This document shows positions 1 through 11,247 of a stretch of 64,000 bases of DNA, one piece after another (the stretch's first letter is position 1; each line of letters opens with the position of its first letter). Both the position numbers and the translations under genes were made by a program. Location of the stretch: assembly GCF_027579695.1 (NCBI RefSeq), contig NC_083577.1, forward strand, positions 65,721,741 through 65,785,740, given 5' to 3'. The notes below the pieces were generated by a model. That model ran no database searches. It saw nothing but the letters and a program-made list of their open reading frames with translations, and was not told the origin of the DNA. This stretch comes from Neoarius graeffei (Eukaryota > Chordata > Actinopteri > Siluriformes > Ariidae).

Positions 1-1013
1 TGTGTGACATTGTAATCGGTGATTGGTGATTTTTATGCCTCGGTCTAATGACGCTTGTGTTCCTTTATAGGGAAGACTCGAGCTGCTTTGCACTACTGCT
101 GCTTTGCTTTGCTTTGCTTTGTTTAGTATTGTTTGTTTTTCTTATTTGCTTTATGACTTTCCCATTTGTTTCGCGAGTTTGTCTGACGCACCTTTATCCT
201 ATTCTGTTTCACCGTGAGTGTGAGCGAGGGGAGACTGAATATAGATTGTTTAGCTGGGGCTTCGCGCCCGTAATGGTCCAGGCGTAACGGTGTTTTTGAT
301 TTATTGTCAAACCAACTGTGGGGTTCTATCTTATTTTTTTTCTTTTCATTTTGATCACGTTGCATTGCATAGCCCTTGCTGCTTGTGCTTAGTTCTGCCG
401 CAGGTATTGCCAGGTCCATTGGAGTGCGGGATCTTCTTGGTTTCTCTTGTCAGCTTAACGTTTTTAGTTCACTGCATGTTTAGTGGGCTTTTTGTAGTGT
501 TCACCCTTTTTCTGTATGTTTGCAGTGCACCTTTCGTTGCAGTGCGTGTGGGTAGACTTGCTGTGCGTGTGCACGTGTGACTATTTCCATCACAGGTCTT
601 GGATGTCTCCTTTGGTTCTCTGCGCTCTCAGTGGTTTGTACCTGGCTACTCCCCCTGCTGGTAGGCTTAGCTGGCTATGTAAATGTGTGTATAGTTATAA
701 GTCTATTTAAATATGAGGCTCAATTTTATGTAAAATTATTATATTGTAATAAACATATATTTTTGCATTGATCACTCTGCTTTAGCTTCCAGCTCTATCT
801 GTATTCAGTTATATTCACTTTCCATATACTTAAAAATAAATTATTGCTTGAACTTGAGCACTGGGTCTCTGCTGCCTTTATTGATTGTAAACTTGTGTGC
901 CAGTACATGCTGATGTGTTAGAGGTGCCGTCTTTTGGCAAAACCTTTTTGTCCCTTCGGGGTGGCGTAGTCGGGTTCCATTGTGTGCCGTGGTTGCGGTT
1001 GCACCCGGTCACA
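1..1013 (+). repeat. 5' LTR (partial) of the young Gypsy element
   Basis: Nearly identical to 7399-8772 once the SINE at 8221-8573 is removed. It ends in ...GGTCACA, directly followed by the primer-binding-site-like TGGCGTAGTCGG. Position 1 corresponds to about 7399, so the first ~470 bp of unique LTR lie outside the window. Short reading frames inside it (for example 290-580) recur in the other LTR and are not genes. Confidence 0.88.
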
Positions 1014-1245
1014 TTTTGGCGTAGTCGGCAGGATTTTGTAAAGCAGAGACTTAATTCTCAAGTTAGTATAATCACAGTTGGTTTGCTTTTATTTTTTTGT
1101 ATTAATTTGTTTGTGTAAAGTGTGGAAAGTCATTTTGTTTTTCTTTGGCAAAGCAGCAGTGGTGCTTAATTGGATCCTCAGCGTTGGAGTATTCCCCGGA
1201 ACGCCCTGCTACAGCGAATTAGTTGCTTAAGCCCATTCTGTAGGT

Positions 1246-2260
1246 ATGGAGGCTGAGTTACAGGAACTGCGAGACTTAGTGACTGAGTTTGAGTTACGGG
1301 CAGAAAATGAACGTTTGAAACGGGATCAGACAACTGCAGCAGTTCCAGCAGCTGAAATGGCCCAGTCTGCATCTGGCTCCACCTCCACTGCTTCCCCCTC
1401 TGGTGGCCCGGTGTCTGTGAGTGACATTGCGCCTGAAAGATTTTTGTATGTGCCCAGAGAAAGAAAATGTCCTACTTTTCGGGGTAAGGGGGGTGTAGGT
1501 ATTTTGGAGTGGATTGAAGAAGTCCAAGCTAGTTTAAGGGTTCGGAAACTGAGCCCTATTGATCAGGCGTATTTTATTTTTGATCACCTAGAAGGGGAGG
1601 CAAAGCATGAAATAAAGTACCGACCTAAGGCCGATAGAGAGAATCCAATAAAAGTGCTGGCCATCTTACAAGAGCTTTATGGCTGTAATGAGTCTTATGT
1701 GGCCCTTCAGAAGGATTTCTTCTCTAGGGGACAATTAGAAGGTGAATCACTTCAAGAGTTTTCTCATGCTTTGTTTGCCCTAATGGAACGAGTGTTGAAG
1801 GCGGCCCCAGATGTAGTACCTAATTCAGCCATTTTATTAAGAGATCAGTTTGTTGAGCATGTAAATGATCCTGACCTCTGTAGAGCACTGAAGCAGGTAG
1901 TTCGAGACAAGCCAGACACCACGCTATTGCATGTGAGGGCAGAAGCGATGCGGTGGGAGCGAGAGGGTATGCCAGTAGAGGGCAGGCAGAGGAGTTTTTC
2001 TGTTCCATCAATTTGTGCCACTCAAATTACAAGCATCCCTACAGGGAGTGGGGTTCTGCCTAATCAGGCCTCAGAGTTGGCTGAAGTAAAAGCTATGTTG
2101 AAGAAACAACAGGAACAGTAAGACCGACTCACCGAGAGTGTAGCCCTTTTGCAAAACCCCCGGCAACCTCAATCCACTCCATCCACCCAGGCTGGCCCAG
2201 TGATCTGTAGGAGATGCCAACGACCTGGGCATTACGCTCGTAACTGTGACAATGTAAGAG
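1246..2260 (+). other. gag region of the young Gypsy element
   Basis: Begins with a coiled-coil-like acidic stretch, continues through a capsid-like region and ends with one CCHC zinc knuckle (CRRCQRPGHYARNC, near 2206-2250). Zinc knuckles in this place bind genomic RNA in Gypsy and retroviral Gag. This is a fossil part of the element, not a host gene. Confidence 0.8.
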
Positions 2261-2339
2261 TAATCTCACAAAGTGCTCCCCAGTCTGATGGAGAGGGTGC
2301 CCCACAGCCTGTGACGGGAAACTAGTTCCCTCTGTTGTA

Positions 2340-5300
2340 ATGAGCCACGACTCAGAGGGGGCTAATAGTGGCTATGGTACGGTGTCTGAGGTGTCCCGCC
2401 CAGAATTTTCTCAATTGGTGGGCCCTTGTCCACATGTGACTGTAACTATGGGAGGGGTGAACGTGGACTGTTTATTGGATACGGGGTCAATGGTTTCCAC
2501 TGTCTCTGAATCTTTCTTTTATACTCATTTTAATGATGTACCAAGAGAATGTTCATGGTTACAGCTTCGTGCTGCTAATGGGTTAGACATCCCATACTCG
2601 GGCTATGTTGAGCTTGATGTTGAAGTCTTGGGGACCTCTATACCAAAGAGGGGTATTCTCATTGTAAAAGACTCTGGGTCCACATTTGCAACTGGGGTTC
2701 CTGGGGTGTTGGGTATGAACATCATACGTGCTTGTTATGATGATTTGTTTCAGCAGCATGGCTCCACTCTTTTTGATCAAGCCATTGTACAACAGGCCCC
2801 CCAGATTCTCCAGCAAGCTCTCCAGTCTTACCATCAAGCCCAGGTGTGGGATCAGCGGCGCTCCTATGGAGTTGCAAAGGTGAGGGGTAGATGTCCTGTT
2901 TATATTCCTGGTGGTACTGTTAAACTTGTTGCTACTACTTGTTCCAATCACTTTGCTGCGACTTCGGGTACCATTTTGTTTGAACCCTTCTCTGCTCAGG
3001 ACTTTTTGCCTGCAGGCTTGTTGACACCTCCTGCAATGGTCACCGTGCAGAGGGGGACCGCATATATTCCTGTGGTGAATGTGGGGCGGGTAGGTGTGAA
3101 GCTTTATCCTCGTTCTGCATTAGGTGTTTTAACTACGGCCCTTTTGATAACACTTCCAGCCGGGGTGACCGAGGTTCCGGGGTTACGGGGTGGGCAGGAG
3201 TATGCTACCATTAATTTCCAGTCATTACAGCCTAATAAAGTAACTACTGCTATTGAGTCTATGGATTTGGGTGTCCTCCCAGAGTCAGAGCAGGTTAAGG
3301 TTAAGGCCCTATTACAAAAACATCAGAGCGTCTTTGCCACCCATGAGGGGGATTTGGGGTGTACAAATTTACTCTCCCACAAAATCCCACTCATGGACGA
3401 TGCCCCTGTTAGACAGCGCTTTAGACGTATACCACCATCTGAGTACGAATCCGTAAAGGCCCACATTAACCAGCTTCTAGAGGCACAGGTGATTCGGGAG
3501 AGCTGTAGCCCATATGCATCCCCCATAGTGCTGGCACGGAAGAAGGATGGCAGCCTTCGAATGTGTGTTGATTATCGGCAGTTGAATAGTAAGACCCGAC
3601 GTGATGCTTTTCCCCTGCCCCGGATAGAAGAATCGTTGGATGCGCTATCGGGGGCCCGCTGGTTTTCAACACTTGATCTGGCAAGTGGCTACAATCAGGT
3701 ACCTGTTGCAGAAAAGGACAGGATGAAGACCGCCTTTTGTACCCCCTTTGGTCTTTTTGAATACAATCGCATGCCCTTTGGGCTGTGTAATGCACCCAGT
3801 ACATTTCAGAGACTTATGGAGCGAATTTTTGGTGCACAACATTTCCAGACACTGTTGCTGTATTTGGATGATGTAATCATTTTTTCATCTACAGTGGAAG
3901 ATCATATACGGCGCCTGGACATGGTGTTGTCCCAGCTGCATCAGGAGAACCTCAAAGTGAAGCTTGAAAAGTGTTGCTTCTTCAGACTAGAGGTGAGGTA
4001 TTTGGGCCATGTTATATCAAAGGAGGGGGTAGCAACAGATCCTGACAAAGTGTCCGCCGTAGCCAGATGGGCCCGTCCAACAACGGTGTCGGAGCTACAA
4101 TCCTTTTTGGGGTTTGCTAGTTACTACCGGAGATTTGTGGAAGGGTTCTCTCGGACCGCCGCCCCTCTGCATAATCTGGTGGCTGAGCTGACAAGGGTTT
4201 ATGTGGGCAAGGCAAAAGGGACCTTAATTGGGGGTGCTTGGACTGACTCATGCGAGCAGAGCTTTAATGAACTTAAGTCTAGGCTTACCACAGCCCCGGT
4301 TTTGGCTTATGCGGACTTTTCCCAACCTTTTGTTTTAGAGATTGATGCCAGCCTGAATGGGTTGGGGGCTGTATTATCTCAAGAACAGGGGGGGCGGGTT
4401 AGGCCAATAGCATATGCTAGTAGGGCTTTGAGTCACACTGAAAAGAACATGCCAAACTATAGCTCAATGAAGTTGGAGCTCCTGGGCCTGAAATGGGCTA
4501 TGACTGAAAAATTTAGAGAATATCTGCTTGGGCAGAGGTGTATAGTTTGGACTGACAACAATCCTCTGAGCCACCTAGCTACTGCCAAGTTGGGGGCAAC
4601 AGAGCAATGCTGGGCAGCCCAGCTGGCAGCATTCAATTATACAATCAAATACCGCTCGGGTCGCTCCAATGTTAATGCTGATGCTCTTTCTAGACAGGTA
4701 CAGCCTCCTATTGGATCTATGGGGGAAGAACCCCCGCCCTGGGGTATCAATCCCTGGGTACCTGCAGCAGCTAATACCAGCCCCGACCCTCGAGGTAACT
4801 CAGTCTGCCATCTCTGCTTTGCCCTCTCATTCACCCCAACAGCTGGCAAGACTACAACAGGAAGATGCAGTGATTGGCCCCTTCTTGACTTTCTGGCGCC
4901 AAGACCGGAGGCCATCGCGTGCAGAACGGGCTGCTCTTGCACGACCGGTGCTGGAGCTGGTTCGACAGTGGGACCGGATTCTGGAGAGGGATGGCGTTCT
5001 GCACAGAAGGGTTTTCCGGTCCAATGGTGGGGAAGAGGTGGTCCAACTACTGCTCCCCAGCGTGTTGAAGGAGGAGGTTCTCCAACAGCTACACCAGGGG
5101 CATGGGCACCAAGGGGCCGAAAGGACTACAGAGTTGGTGAGGCAACGTTGTTTTTGGCCTGGTCTGTATGCAGATGTAAAGCAGTGGTGCCAGCAATGTT
5201 CCCGTTGTGTGCTAGCTAAACCAGTACATCCTCCTGTAAGGCCTGTCATGGGCCATCTAATGAGTTCCAGGCCTAATCAACTTCTAGCCATTGATTTCAC

Positions 5301-6430
5301 TTTGTTGGATCCTTCTACGAATGGCTTAGAGACTGTGTTAATAATGACTGACGTTTTTTCAAAGTTTACCCAGGCGGTACCAACTCGAGACCAACGTGCA
5401 TCTACGGTGGCCAACGTGTTGGTGAAGGAGTGGTTCTACAGGTATGGGGTCCCTGCACAAATTCATTCTGACCAGGGGCGCAACTTTGAAAGTGCTCTGA
5501 TTCAGCAACTCTGTGACCTTTATGGAGTTCAAAAGACACACACCACGCCCTATCATCCCCAGGGTAATGGGCAGTGTGAACGATTTAATAGGATGCTGCA
5601 TGGTCTCCTTCAAGCCCTACCCCCGGATAAGAAATCAGATTGGCCAGCTTACCTGCCACAGGTCACCTTCTTTTACAATACTACTGTCCATCAGACCGCA
5701 GGTGAGTCCCCTCACCTGCTTATGTTTGGGCAGGAGCCACAATTGCCCATTGATTTCCTCCTGGGCCGGGTCCGGGAACCACATCATGGCTCCATTCATG
5801 ACTGGGTGCGAGAACACCAATACCGTCTTCAAACGGCATTTGATGGTGCCAAGGATCGCCTGGAGGCTGCTGCTCGCCTTCGGAGGGAGAGGAATGGCCA
5901 ACGGCTGATTGGGGATGACCTCAAAGAGGGTGACTTGGTTTACCTGCAAAATAAGGCCTTTCGGGGAAGGGCCAAGATTCAAGACACTTGGGGAACGGTC
6001 AAGTATCAAGTTGTTAAAGCCCCTCTTTGGGGGGTGCAGTGTACTCTATTGCCCCAGTTCAGGACGATGGGGAGTTGGGCCCTTCTAAAGCGGTCCATCG
6101 GACCCTGCTTTGGCTTGTCCCTACTAACCAAATTTGCTCTTTTGTACCAGGTGCCACTACCCCCCAGGACTCGCCAAAGGAGGTGGAGGAGATGGATGGT
6201 TCTTTTTGGGCGGTACTTCCACCTCAGCCCCCAGTTGCTCCTAGGCCCCCTTGTAGTTCTGTAAGTCCCCTTGCCCGCTTGCCAGAGTCTGGGCCAAGTA
6301 TATCAGTAGACTCTACTTTGAGTGGTATGGTCTCAACTAGTGAGGACCAGCCTGCGGATGAGCATCTTCTCCGGAGGACCCAGCGTGTAACTGCAGGGAA
6401 GCACACCAATCTGCATTGTCTCCCATGATC
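2340..6430 (+). other. pol region of the young Gypsy element (PR-RT-RH-IN)
   Basis: Domains in order are an aspartic protease with an LLDTGS motif (near 2475), a reverse transcriptase with a YLDDVIIFS catalytic box (near 3860), an RNase H with EIDASLNGLGAVL (near 4340), and an integrase with an HHCC zinc finger (about 5090-5215) and a DDE core containing HSDQGRNFES (near 5465). The order RT-RH-IN is that of Ty3/Gypsy elements. The region is a fossil with a small number of breaks. Confidence 0.85.
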
Positions 6431-6761
6431 CACAGTCGGTGAGGGGGATCATGGGGTTGTAGCCTCTCAATCATCTGTGCCTAGTAATATGATCACTGCT
6501 CTGTTTAGGCCATGGCACTGAGTTGTTTTGTCTATCGTCGGGACGCCGATAGAAAGCGGGGGTAGATTGTAGCCGGGTGCCCCGCCTTCGAAGTCTGAAG
6601 TGCAGGCTCGCATTGCAGCGCACCTGCGTTCAGTTAATTAATTGCAGGGGCTTTATAGGAGCAGCCTTTTTCCTGTTTGGTGGACAGCCTGACTTTTTGG
6701 ATTATCTTGGCCCTAGGCTTTCATTGCTAGCAGGTGAGCAAGGCTTGTAGTGCACATTTTT

Positions 6762-7124
6762 TCATTCATTCATTATCTCTAGCCGCTTTATCCTTCTACA
6801 GGGTTGCAGGCAAGCTGGAGCCCATCCCAGCTGACTACGGGCGAAAGGCGGGGTACACCCTGGACAAGTCGCCAGGTCATCACAGGGCTGACACACAGAC
6901 AACCATTCACACTCACACCTACGGTCAATTTAGAGTCACCAGTTAGCCTAACCTGCATGTCTTTGGACTGTGGGGGAAACCGGAGCACCCGGAGGAAACC
7001 CACGCGGACACGGGGAGAACATGCAAACTCCACACAGAAAGGCCCTCGCCGGCCCCGGGGCTCGAACCCAGGACCTTCTTGCTGTGAGGCGACAGCGCTA
7101 ACCACTACACCACCGTGCCGCTCC
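6762..7124 (-). mobile_element. V-SINE (DANA/Mermaid-like), full length
   Basis: Reads on the minus strand: a tRNA-like head with A box (TGGTGTAGTGGTTAG) and B box (GGTTCGAGCC), the conserved V-SINE core (CCCCACAGTCCAAAGACATG), then a GATAATGA tail. It is flanked by a perfect 12-bp target-site duplication GTGCACATTTTT (6750-6761 and 7125-7136). It is absent from the partner LTR as far as that can be seen, so it is younger than the LTR element. Confidence 0.93.
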
Positions 7125-8220
7125 GTGCACATTTTTATTTAGTTTAATTTTTTTACTTATCTGTGTATTTTGCCTGATAGGTTTCTGTGGCTTGTGAGTC
7201 CCGCGTGAATGCATTGCGGGCCTCTATCGCGTTAAGCCAGCTGATTCCTTGTGCAGGTGCATTTTATTCTTTTAAAAGTTTTTTTATTTCTTGTTAAGTT
7301 GTTTTAATTTGTCCTTTGGGATTTGTTAGCAGGAAGGCTCAGCACAGTGATGACCGAGTGAGGGACTTGGCGTCATTAGTACCGAGGCAAGGTAATGTTG
7401 TGTGACATTGTAATCAGTGATTGGTGATTTTTATGCCTCGGTCTAATGACGCTTGTGTTCCTTTATAGGGAAGACTCGAGCTGCTTTGCACTACTGCTGC
7501 TTTGCTTTGCTTTGTTTAGTATTGTTTGTTTTTCTTATTTGCTTTATGACTTTCCCATTTGTTTCGCGAGTTTGTCTGCCGCACCTTTATCCTATTCTGT
7601 TTCCCCGTGAGTGTGAGCGCGGGGAGACTGAATATAGATTGTTTAGCTGGGGCTTCGCGCCCGTAATGGTCCAGGCGTAGCGGTGTTTTTGATTTATTGT
7701 CAAACCAACTGTGGGGTTCTATCTTATTTTTTTTCTTTTCATTTTGATCACGTTGCATTGCATAGCCCTTGCTGCTTGTGCTTAGTTCTGCCGCAGGTAT
7801 TGCCAGGTCCATTGGAGTGCGGGATCTTCTTGGTTTCTCTTGTCAGCTTAACATTTTTAGTTCACTGCATGTTTAGTGGGCTTTTTGTAGTGTTCACCCT
7901 TTTTCTGTATGTTTGCAGTGCACCTTTCGTTGCAGTGCGTGTGGGTAGACTTGCTGTGCGTGTGCGCGTGTGACTATTTCCATCACAGGTCTTGGGTGTC
8001 TCCTTTGGTTCTCTGCGCTCTCAGTGGTTTGTACCTGGCTACTCCCCCTGCTGGTAGGCTTAGCTGGCTATGTAAATGTGTGTATAGTTATAAGTCTATT
8101 TAAATATGAGGCTCAATTTTATGTAAAATTAATATATTGTAATAAACATATATTTTTGCATTGATCACTCTGCTTTAGCTTCCAGCTCTATCTGTATTCA
8201 GTTATATTCACTTTCCATAT

Positions 8221-8573
8221 CTCATCTCATTATCTCTAGCCACTTTATCCTTCTACAGGGTCGCAGGCAAGCTGGAGCCTATCCCAGCTGACTACGGGCG
8301 AAAGGCGGGGTACACCCTGGACAAGTCGCCAGGTCATCACAGGGCTGACACATAGACACAGACAACCATTCACACCTACGGTCAATTTAGAGTCACCAGT
8401 TAACCTAACCTGCATGTCTTTGGACTGTGGGGGAAACCGGAGCACCCGGAGGAAACCCACACGGACAACATGCAAACTCCACACAGAAAGGCCCTCGCCG
8501 GCCCCGGGGCTCGAACCCAGGACCTTCTTGCTGTGAGACGACAGCGCTAACCACTACACCACCGTGCCGCCCC
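8221..8573 (-). mobile_element. V-SINE inside the 3' LTR, with 13-bp TSD
   Basis: Same family as the copy at 6762. It is flanked by TCACTTTCCATAT on both sides (8208-8220 and 8574-8586), and the empty site is preserved in the 5' LTR near 830. This shows directly that the SINE inserted after the LTR retrotransposon did. Confidence 0.95.
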
Positions 8574-8772
8574 TCACTTTCCATATACTTAAAAATAAAT
8601 TATTGCTTGAACTTGAGCACTGGGTCTCTGCTGCCTTTATTGATTGTAAACTTGTGTGCCAGTACATGCTGATGTGTTAGAGGTGCCGTCTTTTGGCAAA
8701 ACCTTTTTGTCCCTTTGGGGTGGCGTAGTCGGGTTCCATTGTGTGCCGTGGTTGCGGTTGCACCCGGTCACA

Positions 8773-10863
8773 TTTGCATTCGCTAACTTCTATCGCAAGT
8801 TCGTCAGGAACTTCAGTTCCGTAGCAGCACCCATATCGGATCTCACCAAAAAGACTGGTGGATCTTATGTCTGGTCTCCTCGGGCGGAAAAGGCATTCAT
8901 GGACCTCAAGCACCGCTTTTGCACGGCACCCATTCTGGTCCTCCTGGACACTTCCCAACCGTTCATCGTGGAGATGGATGCCTCGGACAGTGGTGTCAGC
9001 GCGGTGCTCTCTCAATGCTCAGAAGGAAAGTTGCACCCCTGCGCTTACTTCTCCCACTGCCTGAACCCTGCGGAGTCCCGGTATGATGTGGGGGATCGAG
9101 AACTGCTAGCGGTTAAACCGGCCCTTGAGGAGTGGAGGCACTGGCTGGAGGGAGCACAACATCCATTACTGGTTTGGACGGACCACAAGAACCTGGAGTA
9201 CCTCCAGCAAGCCAAGAGACTGAACCCACGACAGGCTAGGTGGGCCTTGTTTTTCAGTTGATTCAATTTCACCCTATCTTGAAACAGCCAAACTTATTTT
9301 TACTCATGTCTTCTGAGTCTTTGGTCTCCCACAGGACATTGTCTCAGACCGGGGGCCCCAGTTCTCCTCCCGAGTGTGGCGCGGGTTCTGCAAGCTCATC
9401 GGGGCCACTGCCAGCCTCTCCTTTGGGTTCCACCCCCAGTCCAATGGCCAGACGGAGAGGCTCAACCAGGACCTGGAAACCACCCTGCGAGGCCTGGTGA
9501 TGGATAACCCGACATCATGGAGCACCTGGCTGCCATGGGCGGAGTACACCCACAACACCCTGCAGTCATCGGCCACCAGGTTGTCGCCATTCCAGTGCCA
9601 ATTCGGGTTCCAGCCACCTCTGTTTCCGGACCAGGAGGAGGACGCTGGGGTGCCCTCAGTCAACCAATACGTGAGACGGTGTCGCAAGACCTGGAACAAG
9701 GTCAGGAGGACCCTCATCCAGACTTCCAGGGCCAACCAGACTCAGGCCAACCGCCATAGAAGGCCTGCCCACATTTTCTGCCCTGGGCAGCGGGTTTGGC
9801 TGTCCGCCAAGGACCTTCCGCTGCGGGTGGAGAACCGGAAGCTTGCTCCTCGCTACATTGGCCCCTTCAAGGTTGTGCGCAGGGTGAACCCTGTCGCCTA
9901 CCGGCTCCAGTTGCCCCGGACTCTAAGGATCAACCCCACGTTCCATGTTTCCCTGTTGTGGCCCATACTGTCGTCCATGTATGCCCCTGCCCCTAGGAAT
10001 CCCCCGCCCCCCTACATCTTCCAGGGTCAGACTGTGTTCACCGTGCGCCGCCTGCTTGACTCCCGCCGGGTCCGTGGTGGGCTCCAATATCTAGTGGACT
10101 GGGAGGGCTATGGCCCTGAGGAGCGCTGCTGGGTTCCCGCACGGGACGTGTTAGACAAGGATCTGTGTCAGGACTTCCATTTGGCCCATCTGGATTGCCC
10201 TGGGAATGTCAGGAGATGCTCCTTGAGGGGGGGTCCTGTTAGGACTGGGGACTGTCTTGGCCTCTAGAGGCCGCTGTCATTGCTTTATCTTGTCATGTTT
10301 GTTTTGGCCTCTAGAGGCCGCCACTGTTTTCTGTGTTTTGTGTTTGTTTTGACAGCCTTTGTTTTCATGTGCTTTTTGCCTCACCTGTTCCTCATTTCCT
10401 GCCCCACCTAGTTTCTAATTACCCTGTGTATAAATACTTCCTCAGTTTGGTCCCTAGTCACGGAGTCTTTGTGCTGTTATGTTATCACCTGAGATCTCTG
10501 TTCCGTGTTCCTTGCCTTTGTCTTTATGGTCTTTTGTACTTTGTTTTCTTGTGGACATTTTGGACTTTGCGTTTACCATTTTGGGATCTTCTGAGCATTT
10601 GGATTTTTGCCTTTTCTTTTCTTATCTTTGGCTTTTTGTTTTGACTTTGGACTTTTGGATTTTTTATTTTTTCTCATATATCTTCTGAGCGTTGGGATTA
10701 TACTTTTGTTTTTTTGCCTTTTTGCATTGTAAATAAACTGTTTTTTTCTACTCTACTTTCGCCTCACTCCTGTGCACTTGAGTCATTCCCCTGGTGGCCT
10801 AGTGGAGGTTTGCTGGATTACTACACCAGCGACCTGGGTTCCATTCCCAGCAAAACCCTAACA
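8773..10863 (+). mobile_element. Older chromodomain Ty3/Gypsy remnant
   Basis: Fossil of a different Gypsy lineage. Visible parts are the end of RT with RNase H (about 8776-9260), the second half of an integrase (about 9340-9900), a C-terminal chromodomain (about 10015-10190, with YLVDWEGYGPEE), a purine tract (about 10221-10234) and a 3' LTR (10237-10863). The 5' LTR, gag and much of pol are missing and the rest is broken in several places. The chromodomain places it in the chromovirus branch. The younger Gypsy element abuts its left edge, which suggests nested insertion. Confidence 0.88.
10237..10863 (+). repeat. 3' LTR of the chromodomain Gypsy remnant
   Basis: Starts TGTTAGGACTGG after the purine tract and ends CCCTAACA, giving the usual TG...CA ends. 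It contains a TATA-like TATAAATAC near 10428 and AATAAA near 10732. No partner LTR is in the window. Confidence 0.75.
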
Positions 10864-11247
10864 ATTAGATTTTGAGGTTAAAAGGTCACAGGTCAAGATT
10901 ACTGTGAGGTCAAATGTCCATCCCCAAATCACAATTTTATAAGGCGTGTAGTCTACCAGGCGGAGGCATCCCCATCTACGCCGTTGGCATCAAGTTCTAT
11001 CTAGTTATTATTTATTATTTACTGTTTGATCTCAAATACATTAAGAAGGCAAAGAATTGCACTAATTAACTTTTGACGAGACACACCTATTAACTGAAAA
11101 GCATTCCAGGTGACGACCTCATGAAGCTGGTTAAGATAATGCCAATAGCATGCAAAGCATCATCAAGGTAAATGCTGGCTACTTTGAAGAACCTAAAATA
11201 TGAAGTATTTTTTAAACACTTTTTTGTTTACCACATAATTCCATATA
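10864..11247. other. Non-coding stretch, possible transposon end
   Basis: No gene is visible. The piece at 10870-10995 carries repeated AGGTCA half-sites and a GC-rich stretch that looks like the end of some transposable element, but I cannot name the family. The rest is AT-rich and unremarkable. Confidence 0.35.

Larger units (their letters stand above)
1..8772 (+). mobile_element. Ty3/Gypsy LTR retrotransposon, 5' LTR cut by window edge
   Basis: Fossil LTR element on the plus strand. Parts in order are a 5' LTR (1-1013, its beginning outside the window), a primer-binding-site-like stretch just after 1013, a gag region, a pol region with protease, reverse transcriptase, RNase H and integrase, a purine-rich tract (about 6551-6562) and a 3' LTR (6568-8772). 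Over the shared ~1 kb the two LTRs differ at roughly ten positions by eye, about 1 percent, so the insertion is young. The coding part looks nearly whole with about two breaks. Two SINEs later inserted into the 3' LTR. The right end abuts a different Gypsy element, into which this one appears to have jumped. The Gypsy assignment rests on the RT YLDD box followed by RNase H and then integrase. Confidence 0.9.
6568..8772 (+). repeat. 3' LTR of the young Gypsy element, with two SINEs inside
   Basis: Starts TGTAGCCGGG right after a purine tract and ends ...GGTCACA. Its 2,205 bp include two SINE insertions (6762-7124 and 8221-8573), so the LTR itself is about 1.5 kb. Everything right of 7399 matches the window's first kilobase. 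Confidence 0.87.

Noticed and set aside
290-580. Open frame of 96 codons, repeated at 7683-7973
   Set aside because: It lies inside the LTR and is repeated only because the LTR is; no domain or conserved start is seen.
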